Positions 25,376 through 33,894 of a stretch of DNA of 44,772 nucleotides are shown piece after piece. Position 1 is the first letter of the stretch. Every line of letters starts with the position of its first letter. This DNA comes from an uncultured Clostridia bacterium (lineage in GTDB: Bacteria > Bacillota > Clostridia > Lachnospirales > CAG-274). The position numbers and the translations under genes are program-made. Below the pieces are notes generated by a model that did not search any database, was not told where the DNA came from, and saw only the letters and a program-made list of their open reading frames with translations. The stretch covers positions 1 through 44,772 of the forward strand of contig CANRBC010000020.1 in assembly GCA_947628755.1 (NCBI GenBank), read 5' to 3'.

Positions 25376-26821
25376 TTAAATTTGTTCTGAGAGAAGCTCT
25401 ATTCCTTTTTTGATTCTGGATACAGAGTCCTCCTTGCCCAGAAGCTCAGCAAGCTCGCTTGCGCCGCAGGGAGATGTAGGCTTGCCGGAAAGGGCAGTCC
25501 TTACAGGCCAGAACATCTGTCCGTTCTTTATGCCCATTTCCTGTATTACGGAAAGCATTGAATTATATATTGTATCGTTGTCCCATTTTGTTATACCCTC
25601 AAGAACGGGGAGTATTTTATTGAGATTTTCAAGACACATTTCCTTTGTTGTTTTCATTTTTTTGTGTACGTAAAGCTCTGTGGAATATTCCGGAAGCTCG
25701 TCTACAAAGTCGACCATATCCGCTATATCCTTTGAAGTTCCTATTCTGGACTGTACATAGCCTGCGATTTTCTTGAAATCAATATCCGCTCTTTTTATTG
25801 CAGCTTTAAGCTCAGGCTCAGCCCAGCGGTAGAAGCTGTCAAAGTCCATTTTCTTTATATATTCGCCGTTCATCCATGTGAGCTTATCTATATCGAATAT
25901 AGCAGGCGATTTTGAAAGACCCTTTACATTAAATTCTTTAATAAGCTCTTCCATAGTAAATATTTCTTGATTTACAGAAGGAGACCAGCCGAGAAGGGCA
26001 ATATAGTTTATAATGGCTTCTGGCAAATATCCTTTTGCCACTAGGTCCTGGAAAGATGCATCGCCGTTTCTTTTTGACAGCTTGTTGTGCTTGTCCTTCA
26101 TAACGGCAGGCAAGTGAACGTATGTGGGTATATCCCAACCGAACGCCTCATAAAGCAGATTATATTTAGGCGTAGAGGAAAGATATTCCGCGCCTCTGAC
26201 AACATGAGTAATATTCATTTCATGGTCGTCTATTACATTGGCAAAATTATAGGTAGGAAAGCCGTCTGTCTTAATGAGTATCTGATCCTCCATTTCCTCG
26301 TTTTCAACTGTAATATCACCGTATACAACATCGTGAAAGGTAGTAGTGCCCTCTCTTATTTTCTGCCTTATAACATAGGGTACTCCGTTTTTAAGGTTCT
26401 CCTCTATTTCATCTTTGGAAAGAGAAAGGCAATGTCTGTCATATTTTGCTACTGCCTCGTGGCTCGTTTCGACCTTAAGGGATTCCAGCCTTTCTTTTGT
26501 ACAAAAGCAGTAATAGGCTTCTCCCTTTTCTATAAGCTGTTTTGCATAGTCTATATAGTTGTTTTTTCTTTCACTTTGCACATAAGGGCCGTAAGGACCG
26601 CCTACATCCGGACCCTCATCATGGGGTATATGCGCCATTTCAAGTGTTTTATAAATTATATCTGTGGCGTCATCCACATATCTTTCTCTGTCCGTATCCT
26701 CAATTCTGAGTATAAATTTACCGCCCTGAGATTTAGCAATCAAAAATTCATACAAAGCTGTTCTCAGATTTCCTATATGCATATATCCCGTAGGACTTGG
26801 TGCAAATCTTGTTCTAATCAT
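25376..26821 (-). CDS. gltX: Glutamyl-tRNA synthetase
   Basis: This 481-aa class I synthetase charges tRNA-Glu, and possibly tRNA-Gln, since many Clostridia use the GatCAB route. It has the HIGH-type motif HIGN in [33 protein letters not shown], and the KMSKS-type KLSKRNGD, followed by the helical anticodon-binding region. It begins 2 bp past the small membrane gene upstream, with GGAG overlapping that stop, so it is translationally coupled. It is therefore expressed, at least partly, from the promoter at 28378. Confidence 0.96.
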   Translation of the reverse strand: MIRTRFAPSPTGYMHIGNLRTALYEFLIAKSQGGKFILRIEDTDRERYVDDATDIIYKTLEMAHIPHDEGPDVGGPYGPYVQSERKNNYIDYAKQLIEKGEAYYCFCTKERLESLKVETSHEAVAKYDRHCLSLSKDEIEENLKNGVPYVIRQKIREGTTTFHDVVYGDITVENEEMEDQILIKTDGFPTYNFANVIDDHEMNITHVVRGAEYLSSTPKYNLLYEAFGWDIPTYVHLPAVMKDKHNKLSKRNGDASFQDLVAKGYLPEAIINYIALLGWSPSVNQEIFTMEELIKEFNVKGLSKSPAIFDIDKLTWMNGEYIKKMDFDSFYRWAEPELKAAIKRADIDFKKIAGYVQSRIGTSKDIADMVDFVDELPEYSTELYVHKKMKTTKEMCLENLNKILPVLEGITKWDNDTIYNSMLSVIQEMGIKNGQMFWPVRTALSGKPTSPCGASELAELLGKEDSVSRIKKGIELLSEQI

Positions 26822-26823
26822 AT

Positions 26824-27255
26824 TTATTCTCCTTTGGATTGATTTATTTCAAGGGCATTTTCGATACTCAGAATAAGGGGCGCTATTTCCTTTTGCATAT
26901 TTTCATTGTCTGAATAAGATACATTTCCCTTGGCATTTTCAGAGGTTATATGGTCTCCGGTGTGCGTAAGCATTGAAAGCGCAATATTCGCCTTTGTTCT
27001 GACATTGCTTTGTTCTTCAATATTTTCTATATATTCATCAATGGATTTCATATCCTCTTCCGATGCGTTTATAGCGGAATAATCATCAAGACACAGATTA
27101 ATGGCGTCCTCTACAAGAGCCATTATATTCTCGTCATTGCGATTGATTATGGCTTTGTTGCTGTTTATATTAATATGAGCCAATATAAGAGCGATAATTG
27201 TTATAAAAGCAAGTATGCCCATAATAATGTAGGCTGTTAAAGCATATTTTTTCAT
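26824..27255 (-). CDS. Small membrane-anchored protein, 143 aa
   Basis: I do not recognise this gene. The product has one N-terminal membrane segment (about residues 7-27) preceded by [10 protein letters not shown] charged, mainly helical extracytoplasmic part of about 115 residues follows, with no cysteines or obvious catalytic motif. It sits 12 bp after the SGNH-like gene and 2 bp before gltX, all in one direction, so it is in the same operon. A role with the SGNH-like neighbour at the cell surface is a guess from position only. Confidence 0.75.
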   Translation of the reverse strand: MKKYALTAYIIMGILAFITIIALILAHININSNKAIINRNDENIMALVEDAINLCLDDYSAINASEEDMKSIDEYIENIEEQSNVRTKANIALSMLTHTGDHITSENAKGNVSYSDNENMQKEIAPLILSIENALEINQSKGE

Positions 27256-27267
27256 AGTATACCTCTT

Positions 27268-28344
27268 TTAGTTATAGTATTTAAGTGCTGCAAGTGTATC
27301 GGATACCTTTTTACCGACTATTTCGGCTCCCTGCTTGCTAAAGCTCTTGTTGCTAATAAAGTTTGCGGGAATATTTCCTGCTGCTATAAGGGGCTTATCC
27401 TCTTCGTTTATAGTGATTTGGTATTCCTTCTGAGCGTCGTTATACAGATAGCTGTACAGATTAAGATATTTATTGCCAAAGGCTGAAGCAAGGGCTTCGT
27501 TAAGCTCCTTTACTCTTTCAACATTTCCCGTTATCGGTCCTATTACAAGATATTTGTCCGTATTCAGAAAGTCTGCCATTTTTTTGTAAACCTCCACAGT
27601 TTTGGCGCTGTCTGCAAGGTTTTTTTCGCTGGCGATAAAAAATATCGTAATATCGTCTTTTCTAAGCTCCATTGCTTTTGTAACAACAGGCGTAGGCTCA
27701 AGTATTATCTGCTCATATCCGCTTGCGCTTCTTGTAAACTTATATGTTCCGTAGAAATTTGATATAATGCCTTCGATACCTGCTATCTTACAGGGATTGA
27801 AGCCTGCATTCTTGTCAAAATCAATATCGGGTACATTACCGTAGGCATTGGATATGGCTATCTCTCTGTAATTCATCCTTGCGGGAATATCCATAGGCGC
27901 TACATACAATGGTACGCCACCCTGTCTTGCGGCTATATCTTCAAGAGTTCCCGTGCCTATACCTAAATTATAGCATATCCTTATTGCATTTTTGGACAGA
28001 TATGCCACATACGACGGCGTAGAATAATCTGCCGCCATAGTAAATGAATCTCCCCAGCAGGATATAGGCGTAGGTCCGTCAGGGTCGGATGGAGTATTCT
28101 CCATATTGGGCGTCTGTACCTCGCCGTATACATTTTTATTGAAATCGCTTTCGTGAGAAAATTCCGTAAAATCATCGGGAGTTATTTTCGCCGGCGGTTC
28201 TTCTTTGAAAACAAGCCGTAATATACATAGCACAACAACGGCAGCTAAAATAATAATCGTCAGCGTAATAACTATTTTTTCGGGAATATTGGACGTTTCG
28301 TTATATTCTCTCTTGGAAATACCTTTTTTGCCAAAACCAAACAT
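27268..28344 (-). CDS. Membrane-anchored SGNH-like protein, 358 aa
   Basis: The protein has a cytoplasmic start, a membrane span at about residues 23-45, a Pro/Asp/Glu-rich linker to ~93 and an extracytoplasmic domain. The domain opens with CWGDSFTMAA, the GDS nucleophile block of SGNH hydrolases (Ser100). NLGIGTGTLEDIAARQGG resembles block II. At the C-terminal position where SGNH enzymes carry DxxH, the sequence reads SNKSFSKQGAEIVGKKV and no such pair is visible. It may be an atypical or inactive acyl-esterase or acyltransferase of the envelope. GAGG precedes the ATG. It leads an operon with the 143-aa gene and gltX. Confidence 0.7.
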   Translation of the reverse strand: MFGFGKKGISKREYNETSNIPEKIVITLTIIILAAVVVLCILRLVFKEEPPAKITPDDFTEFSHESDFNKNVYGEVQTPNMENTPSDPDGPTPISCWGDSFTMAADYSTPSYVAYLSKNAIRICYNLGIGTGTLEDIAARQGGVPLYVAPMDIPARMNYREIAISNAYGNVPDIDFDKNAGFNPCKIAGIEGIISNFYGTYKFTRSASGYEQIILEPTPVVTKAMELRKDDITIFFIASEKNLADSAKTVEVYKKMADFLNTDKYLVIGPITGNVERVKELNEALASAFGNKYLNLYSYLYNDAQKEYQITINEEDKPLIAAGNIPANFISNKSFSKQGAEIVGKKVSDTLAALKYYN

Positions 28345-28377
28345 ACTGCAACCTCACTTTATAAAATTATTATAAAT

Positions 28378-28406
28378 ATTTTACAACAAATAATGATGAA
28401 TGTCAA
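28378..28406 (-). promoter_or_regulatory. Promoter of the SGNH-like/gltX operon
   Basis: On the minus strand, TTGACA (28401-28406), a 17-bp spacer and TAAAAT (28378-28383) are present. Its -35 is only 13 bp from the -35 of the divergent moxR promoter. Confidence 0.75.
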
Positions 28407-28419
28407 TTTTATAAAAATA

Positions 28420-28448
28420 TTTACACCATTTTTTTATTGTGCTATACT
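28420..28448 (+). promoter_or_regulatory. Promoter of the moxR operon
   Basis: TTTACA (28420-28425), a 17-bp spacer and TATACT (28443-28448) are present, giving a leader of about 27 nt. Confidence 0.75.
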
Positions 28449-28481
28449 TATAATAGTTATTTTAGGTACAGGAGGATAAAT

Positions 28482-29396
28482 ATGACTAAATTAAGTCTGA
28501 TTACAGATGAAATAAGTAAGGTTGTTCTGGGAAAGAAGGATATAATTAAAAATACTGTATTGGCAATAGCCGCAGGCGGACATATACTTCTGGAGGATAT
28601 TCCCGGTGTGGGAAAGACGACGCTTGCTCTTGCCTTGTCCGGAACTCTTGGACTTGAATATAACAGAATGCAGTTTACTCCGGACGTAATGCCAAGCGAC
28701 GTTATAGGCTTTAATATGTATAATCAGAAGACAGGCAATTTTGAATATGTAAAGGGAAGCGCAGTTTGCAACCTCTTTCTTGCAGATGAAATAAACAGAA
28801 CCTCGTCCAAAACACAGTCGGCTCTTCTTGAGCTTATGGAGGAAGGCAAATATACAGTCGACGGCGTCACAAGAGCTTTGCCTACGCCTTTTATTGTTAT
28901 CGCTACCCAAAATCCATTTGGCTCTGCAGGTACTCAAAGACTGCCTCAGTCACAGATTGAAAGATTTATGATTCGTACCTCCATAGGTTATCCGAACAAA
29001 AGCGCGGAAATAAACATACTTAAAGGCGTAAAAGACAACAAAACAGACGCTGTCAATAATATTATTTCAGCCTCAGAGCTTATGGAATATAGGACTATGG
29101 CAGAAAATGTATATGTAAAGGATAATATATATAATTATATAGTTGATTTTGTAAATGCTACCAGAAGCAGCAAATATATTGAAATAGGAATAAGTCCGAG
29201 AGGCAGTATCGCCATACTGAAAATGGCAAAGTCAAACGCCATATATAATAACAGAGACTATGTGACTATCGACGATATTCTGGATATAATTGAATGTACG
29301 GCGTGTCACCGAATAGAGCTGAGCAGCGAAGCAAGGGCAAAGAGCATAGACGAAAAAAAGATTATAAACGATATTGCAAAAAGTATTAAAATTTAA
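28482..29396 (+). CDS. MoxR-family AAA+ ATPase
   Basis: This 304-aa AAA+ chaperone-like ATPase has Walker A GVGKTTLA (about residues 42-49) and Walker B LFLADEINRTSSKTQSALLELMEE. IATQNPFGSAGTQRLPQSQIERFMIR contains sensor 1 and the arginine region. MoxR ATPases typically work with DUF58 and transglutaminase-fold membrane partners, as encoded in the next two genes; their target is usually unknown. I chose the ATG at 28482 with AGGAGG upstream. The frame stays open to 28437 across the promoter, which argues against the longer form. Confidence 0.94.
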   Translation: MTKLSLITDEISKVVLGKKDIIKNTVLAIAAGGHILLEDIPGVGKTTLALALSGTLGLEYNRMQFTPDVMPSDVIGFNMYNQKTGNFEYVKGSAVCNLFLADEINRTSSKTQSALLELMEEGKYTVDGVTRALPTPFIVIATQNPFGSAGTQRLPQSQIERFMIRTSIGYPNKSAEINILKGVKDNKTDAVNNIISASELMEYRTMAENVYVKDNIYNYIVDFVNATRSSKYIEIGISPRGSIAILKMAKSNAIYNNRDYVTIDDILDIIECTACHRIELSSEARAKSIDEKKIINDIAKSIKI

Positions 29397-29413
29397 AGCA
29401 GCGAGGAATATTC

Positions 29414-30391
29414 ATGGGTATATTTAAAATTTTTTCAATATTGGCGCTTACGGCAATGCTTATATTTTTTGCCATTTATTTTAATATATATGCCTTGTTT
29501 ATCGCTGCCCTTGTGCCGTTGATATTTGTGTTTGCCGATATATTTCTTTTTTTATTGTCAAAAGGCTGCGTTACGGATATTTCAACAGAGCGTAATACAT
29601 ATTCCAAGAAAAGCAATGGCGTTATAAGGCTAGCTGTAAAAAACAGATGTCTGTACCCTATAAGCAGAGTAAATATTACTTTATCCGTAAAAAACAGATT
29701 TTACAAGGACAATAGTAACAGCTATATTTTCCCCTTGGGCATGATATTTAAAAAGAGGATAAATATTCCCTTTAAAGCTATGCGCAGCGGTATATATGAC
29801 ATTAGTATTGCCGAAGCGGAATATTCCGATATGCTTGGCTTATTTAAAAGAAAATGCAGCTGCTCATCGGTTTATTCCTTTATCGTAATGCCCTCAGAGG
29901 ATATTGATATTTCTTCGGATATATGCGGCGCAACGGATACGGACGATATATCCTCTGATAACGTATATTCCGCAGGCAGCGGCGATGTTGGAGGATTCAG
30001 AGAGTACAGGCAGGGAGACAAGCTAAACAGTATTAATTGGAAGCTCTCTGCCCGTATGGATAAGGTATATGTAAAAGAGCTTGAAAAATCAAGCGTGGAT
30101 GAAGCTGTTATTTTGTTCGATATGTATTGCAAAAATCTGGATAGCGCCTTGGATAATCTATGGTCTGTGGTCTGCCGTAACAAAAATTTTTATGTACTCT
30201 GGCTTCCCGGCGGTGCTGAGGAATTTGAAAGCAGATATGTTTCCGATGACGAAACGGCATATAATATGCTTCTGGATATATTCAGCTCTGCTCCGGATGT
30301 GCTTGAGGACAGAAGCCTTAACGAATATAACAGACTGTACAAGGGACACAGATTTATATATATAAACGATAAGGGGTCGGCTGTTTTATGA
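29414..30391 (+). CDS. DUF58 membrane protein
   Basis: This 325-aa protein has two N-terminal membrane segments within residues 1-55. A beta-rich domain follows, and then the DUF58 signature GGFREYRQGDKLNSINWKLSARMDKVYVKELE (about residues 195-226), related to von Willebrand A-like folds. DUF58 proteins are the conserved partners of MoxR ATPases. It follows moxR by 17 bp and overlaps the next gene by 4 bp (ATGA), so the three proteins are surely made together. Confidence 0.9.
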   Translation: MGIFKIFSILALTAMLIFFAIYFNIYALFIAALVPLIFVFADIFLFLLSKGCVTDISTERNTYSKKSNGVIRLAVKNRCLYPISRVNITLSVKNRFYKDNSNSYIFPLGMIFKKRINIPFKAMRSGIYDISIAEAEYSDMLGLFKRKCSCSSVYSFIVMPSEDIDISSDICGATDTDDISSDNVYSAGSGDVGGFREYRQGDKLNSINWKLSARMDKVYVKELEKSSVDEAVILFDMYCKNLDSALDNLWSVVCRNKNFYVLWLPGGAEEFESRYVSDDETAYNMLLDIFSSAPDVLEDRSLNEYNRLYKGHRFIYINDKGSAVL

Positions 30392-32331
30392 AAAGAAAAA
30401 AACAAGATGTTACGGGAATCATATTTAATAAGAAAAGCTATATGATTTCTGATTTTAATATTACCGGCTTTATTGTAAAATATTTGCTTATTGTACTTAC
30501 CGTATATATAATAGTAGCTTTATGCTTTGACAGCTTTAATATAGCCGTTGACAGGCGTATGCTCGTTAAAATCGATTTGCTCGTTTCCCTTGTTCTTACC
30601 GTTTCCGATATGAATATAGCTTCGGCAATCGTTGTAAATTCAGGACTTATATATATGCTCCGGGGCTATATCAAGAATAATTATGAGTTGCTTAAAAACG
30701 GTATTATGACAATTATGAATATGGCATATCCTCTCGTAAAGGATTCTCTTGTACTTCCCGAAGCAGACGGCTTTGATAAGGTTATGCAAAACAGTGAAAT
30801 CACCGTAAATATGGTGGCAGGGATAATAACCGTTGTAGCTTCTGTAATAATAGCCTTTGTAATAGGGTATCTTATGTCAAAAATACTTTACGGAGCAATT
30901 ATTTCACTTATGCTTGGCATACTTACCCTTGCCGGCTGCAAGTTAAACCAAGGTTATATTATTGTTCTTATATTGATATTTTTCATGATATGCGCTATGA
31001 GTATCGGAGGAAACGGTAGGGCAATGTTGGGCAATCGATTCAGTAAAAAGCTCAGACATATTTACATAAATAAAAAAGACAGTCTATATTTGATACAATT
31101 GTGTATTGCTTCTGCTGCTGCGGGAATTATACTTTTTTGGGGCATTTCGGGAATATACACCGTAGATACCTTTGAAAAGAGCTTTAAAAACACATATAGC
31201 GACAATTTAAAAGTAACTGCAAGAGATATAGCTGTTATGAAATATATTGAGTATAAAAAATTTGCCATTCCAGATAAATTTGACAGCGGACAGGTAGGCT
31301 ATCAGTTATATTTCAGACCTACAGCAAAAAAAATAAAATCCATCGGTATAAAACCGAATGGGAATGAAGCTGTCCTTATAAAGGAATTTACGGGACAGGA
31401 TTATGTATACAGAATGAATATGTGGACTGACGGCGCAGTTGAAAACGATTCACAATACCTTAATATTGACGAAAGGAACAGTAAAATACTCGACCAAATA
31501 TGCGCCCAACAGAACTTTAATGAAAAAGATGATATAGTAAAGTCGGTAGCGGATTATCTTATAGAAAACTACGAATATTCAACAGAGCCTCAACAAATTC
31601 CCTACGGCAAGGATTTTGTAAACTACTTTCTTGAGGATACAAAATCGGGAAATGCCACTCACTTTGCTTCTGCGGCAGTATTGCTGTACAGAAGCCTGGG
31701 AATGCCCGCAAGGTATGTAAGCGGATACAGAATCGATTACGAGCAGATAGTCACGGGAAAATATGACAGAAGCTCGGGTGAATTCAATGTAGACATTTCT
31801 GCGGCAAACGCATACTCATGGGTAGAGGTATACACACCGCAAGATGGGTGGACTACGGTAAATGTTTCCGAACCTCCGCCGATGGAAGCAACAGTAGATG
31901 AACAGTCCGAAAAAAAAGAACCCAATACCGATATAAACAGCTATTTCAGAACCATTGATAAGTCAAAATATTCAATCGATAATATTAAACGCAGTATGTT
32001 CACACTGACACTGAAAATCTTGTGCATTTTAGTCGCTTTATTGCTCCTTGTGCCGATTGTTGCCATATTGTATAAAAAGATAAGAAAATTGATAAGATTT
32101 ATGCTTGCAGATAATACGCAAAAGGCGTCTATGCTTATAGAAAATTACAGCGCCAAAAGAGGAATCAATACTAATTCCTTAAAAGAACTCGGTGAATACA
32201 TGGTAAAAAAGGGCAATTCACCGAAAAAAGCAGAGGCGGCGGTAACTCTTGCCGAAAAAATAATGTTTTCTGAAAGAGCCGAAAAAAAGGATATTAAAAA
32301 CCTTTATAAGCTCCTTAAAAGCCTAAAATAA
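30388..32331 (+). CDS. Transglutaminase-fold membrane protein, apparently inactive
   Basis: This 647-aa protein has about five N-terminal membrane spans (to ~residue 250), an extracytoplasmic transglutaminase-like domain (about 360-500), a further span near 545-560 and a cytoplasmic tail. The fold signature is clear: SGNATHFASAAVLLYRSLGMPARYVSGY and AYSWVEVYTPQDGW. The catalytic Cys position is Ala423, the usual His is Tyr476 and the usual Asp is Asn492, so the whole triad seems lost. This makes peptide cross-linking or proteolysis unlikely and suggests a binding role. It ends the MoxR-DUF58 operon. Confidence 0.88.
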   Translation: MKRKKQDVTGIIFNKKSYMISDFNITGFIVKYLLIVLTVYIIVALCFDSFNIAVDRRMLVKIDLLVSLVLTVSDMNIASAIVVNSGLIYMLRGYIKNNYELLKNGIMTIMNMAYPLVKDSLVLPEADGFDKVMQNSEITVNMVAGIITVVASVIIAFVIGYLMSKILYGAIISLMLGILTLAGCKLNQGYIIVLILIFFMICAMSIGGNGRAMLGNRFSKKLRHIYINKKDSLYLIQLCIASAAAGIILFWGISGIYTVDTFEKSFKNTYSDNLKVTARDIAVMKYIEYKKFAIPDKFDSGQVGYQLYFRPTAKKIKSIGIKPNGNEAVLIKEFTGQDYVYRMNMWTDGAVENDSQYLNIDERNSKILDQICAQQNFNEKDDIVKSVADYLIENYEYSTEPQQIPYGKDFVNYFLEDTKSGNATHFASAAVLLYRSLGMPARYVSGYRIDYEQIVTGKYDRSSGEFNVDISAANAYSWVEVYTPQDGWTTVNVSEPPPMEATVDEQSEKKEPNTDINSYFRTIDKSKYSIDNIKRSMFTLTLKILCILVALLLLVPIVAILYKKIRKLIRFMLADNTQKASMLIENYSAKRGINTNSLKELGEYMVKKGNSPKKAEAAVTLAEKIMFSERAEKKDIKNLYKLLKSLK

Positions 32332-32352
32332 TATTCATACTTCAAGGTAAAA

Positions 32353-32387
32353 AAATAAGCCGAAGATTTCTTCGGTTTATTTTTTAT
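32353..32387. terminator. Terminator of the moxR operon
   Basis: A 13-bp stem (32353-32365 with 32370-32382, one G-T pair) and ATTT loop are followed by TTTTATATT. It lies between convergent genes, and the A-run on the left arm lets it serve the FAH gene too. Confidence 0.85.
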
Positions 32388-32408
32388 ATTATTAGGAACC
32401 TATATAAA

Positions 32409-33254
32409 TTAATCTATATAAGTCGTAAGCGTTCCTATATTTTCTATTACACATTCCACAACATCGCCTTTTTTAAGGAATTTAGGCGGCTGAAAGCCCA
32501 TACCTACTCCGGAAGGCGTTCCCATTGCAATAATTGTACCTGCTTTTAGAGTTATACCCTGTGAAAGCTCTGATATTACATGAGGTATATCAAATATAAA
32601 CAGCTCTGTTGTGCTGTTTTGTCTTAACTCACCGTTCACAAAGGATTTTATTGATAAAACAGGCGGTCTGTGGAACTCATCCTCAGTCACGATACAAGGT
32701 CCCATAGGCGTAAATCCATCAAGGCTCTTGCCAAAATACCATTGCTTATGGCGTGTCTGTAAATTTCTTGCGCTTATATCATTCATAATAGTATAGCCAA
32801 ATACATAATCAAAGGCTTTATCCTTTGGCACATTCTTGGCATCCTTGCCTATTATCACCGCCAGCTCACACTCATAGTCAAGACTGTCGACAATACTTCT
32901 GTAATCGGGAAGAACACCTTTGTCGGGAAGACATTCGTTTACTCTCTTTGAAAAGTAAACTGCGTAGGGTCTGTCACCTCCGAAAGATTCCTTTTTATAG
33001 CGGGCAGATTCAACGGCGTGCTCAAGAAAATTAATTCCGAGACATATTATATCCTGCCTTGGCTCGGGAATAGGCGCAAGAATATCCGCCTCCTGTAAAG
33101 CAATGGGATTTCCTGCCATTGCAACAAGCTTTTCTATATTGCTTCCTGATATTATAAGCTCGTTCATAGAATAAAAGGGCAAGGGATATATGTATCTGTC
33201 CGTAATTGCGCCGACATATTTTTTTCCAAGATGAATAAAAGTGACAAGTTTCAT
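32409..33254 (-). CDS. Fumarylacetoacetate hydrolase (FAH) family protein
   Basis: This 281-aa member of the FAH superfamily has a C-terminal catalytic domain. Metal-binding and signature motifs are ICLGINFLEHA, DSLDYECELAVIIGKDAKNV, VFGYTIMNDISARNLQ, KSLDGFTPMGPCIV and TIIAMGTPSGVGMGF. The superfamily includes hydratases, decarboxylases and acylpyruvases of aromatic or keto-acid breakdown; the exact reaction cannot be told here and no catabolic genes are adjacent. I chose the ATG at 33254 with GGGGGTG upstream. The frame extends to 33365 but over promoter-like DNA. It is monocistronic. Confidence 0.9.
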   Translation of the reverse strand: MKLVTFIHLGKKYVGAITDRYIYPLPFYSMNELIISGSNIEKLVAMAGNPIALQEADILAPIPEPRQDIICLGINFLEHAVESARYKKESFGGDRPYAVYFSKRVNECLPDKGVLPDYRSIVDSLDYECELAVIIGKDAKNVPKDKAFDYVFGYTIMNDISARNLQTRHKQWYFGKSLDGFTPMGPCIVTEDEFHRPPVLSIKSFVNGELRQNSTTELFIFDIPHVISELSQGITLKAGTIIAMGTPSGVGMGFQPPKFLKKGDVVECVIENIGTLTTYID

Positions 33255-33292
33255 GTTTAAAACACCCCCTGTATGTATAACTATACAATTAA

Positions 33293-33321
33293 AGTATAGC
33301 ATAGGTATATAAAAAATAAAA
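33293..33321 (-). promoter_or_regulatory. Possible promoter of the FAH gene
   Basis: The minus-strand -10 TATACT (33293-33298) stands 17 bp from a weak -35, TTTTAT (33316-33321). Only the -10 is convincing. Confidence 0.4.
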
Positions 33322-33354
33322 GTCTGAAAAAATTTTCGCAAAAATATCGAACAA

Positions 33355-33377
33355 ACATTTGACAAACAAACAAATGT
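33355..33377. promoter_or_regulatory. Operator-like inverted repeat over a -35 box
   Basis: ACATTTG (33355-33361) and CAAATGT (33371-33377) are perfect inverted arms 9 bp apart. They overlap the TTGACA box at 33359-33364, where a dimeric repressor (for example TetR-like) could block transcription. No regulator gene is adjacent. Confidence 0.5.
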
Positions 33378-33387
33378 GTGCTATAAT
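33359..33387 (+). promoter_or_regulatory. Perfect consensus sigma-A promoter
   Basis: TTGACA (33359-33364), a 17-bp spacer and TATAAT (33382-33387) match the ideal sequence exactly, the strongest promoter in the window. The leader is about 79 nt and starts close to a hairpin, AATGAAAA/TTTTCATT (33400-33407 with 33415-33422), which could protect the 5' end. Confidence 0.85.
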
Positions 33388-33472
33388 GTATTTAAATCAA
33401 ATGAAAAATACATATTTTCATTGTTTTAATTAAAATTTATTGCGAACATTTTATCGCATTGGAGGTATTTAT

Positions 33473-33778
33473 ATGAATATGAGAAAATTTTGTATCAGAC
33501 TTTTGCTTGTAATAACAGCGGCTACGGCTATGTTCTGCGTAAACTTTTTTATAGGCTGGAGCGGCAATATAGCGTTCAACAGTATGCTTAACGCAACAAT
33601 GCCTTTTATAGGCATAGCGTCAGTGTGCTGGTTGGCATTCGGAATAATAGCTGACAGGATTCAGAAGGAAAACGCTGCAAAACGCAAAGCAATAAGAAAA
33701 AGAGCAATGCGCAGGAAAGAAAATATCATATATCTCGACAGTCTTATTGCTTTAGGCTATTACAAAAAAGCCTGCTAG
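33473..33778 (+). CDS. Small two-span membrane protein, 101 aa
   Basis: I do not recognise this protein. It has two hydrophobic segments (about residues 6-27 and 41-62) and a strongly basic tail (IQKENAAKRKAIRKRAMRRKE) followed by YLDSLIALGYYKKAC. I chose the ATG at 33473 with TTGGAGG upstream; the frame extends 11 codons without a site. It is a single-gene unit with a consensus promoter, an operator-like repeat, a 5' leader hairpin and a terminator. Such dedicated control suggests an inducible, abundant protein. Its function is unknown. Confidence 0.78.
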   Translation: MNMRKFCIRLLLVITAATAMFCVNFFIGWSGNIAFNSMLNATMPFIGIASVCWLAFGIIADRIQKENAAKRKAIRKRAMRRKENIIYLDSLIALGYYKKAC

Positions 33779-33789
33779 GATACACCGAA

Positions 33790-33826
33790 AAAATGACAGC
33801 TTCGTAAGGTCTGTCATTTTTATTTA
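33790..33826 (+). terminator. Terminator after the small membrane protein
   Basis: AAAATGACAG (33790-33799) pairs with CTGTCATTTT (33811-33820) around an 11-nt loop and runs into TATTTAT. Confidence 0.8.
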
Positions 33827-33831
33827 TACGG

Positions 33832-33860
33832 TTGACAAATACTGCGTTTTAATTTATATT
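33832..33860 (+). promoter_or_regulatory. Promoter of the RpiB-like gene
   Basis: TTGACA (33832-33837), a 17-bp spacer and TATATT (33855-33860) start just after the previous terminator. Confidence 0.75.
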
Positions 33861-33894
33861 TATTAATAGAAATAAATATGAGAGGTGCATAATT

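Noticed and set aside
26087..26842. 251-aa plus-strand frame opposite gltX
   Set aside because: It is antisense to the catalytic domain of gltX. Composition is typical of a shadow frame.
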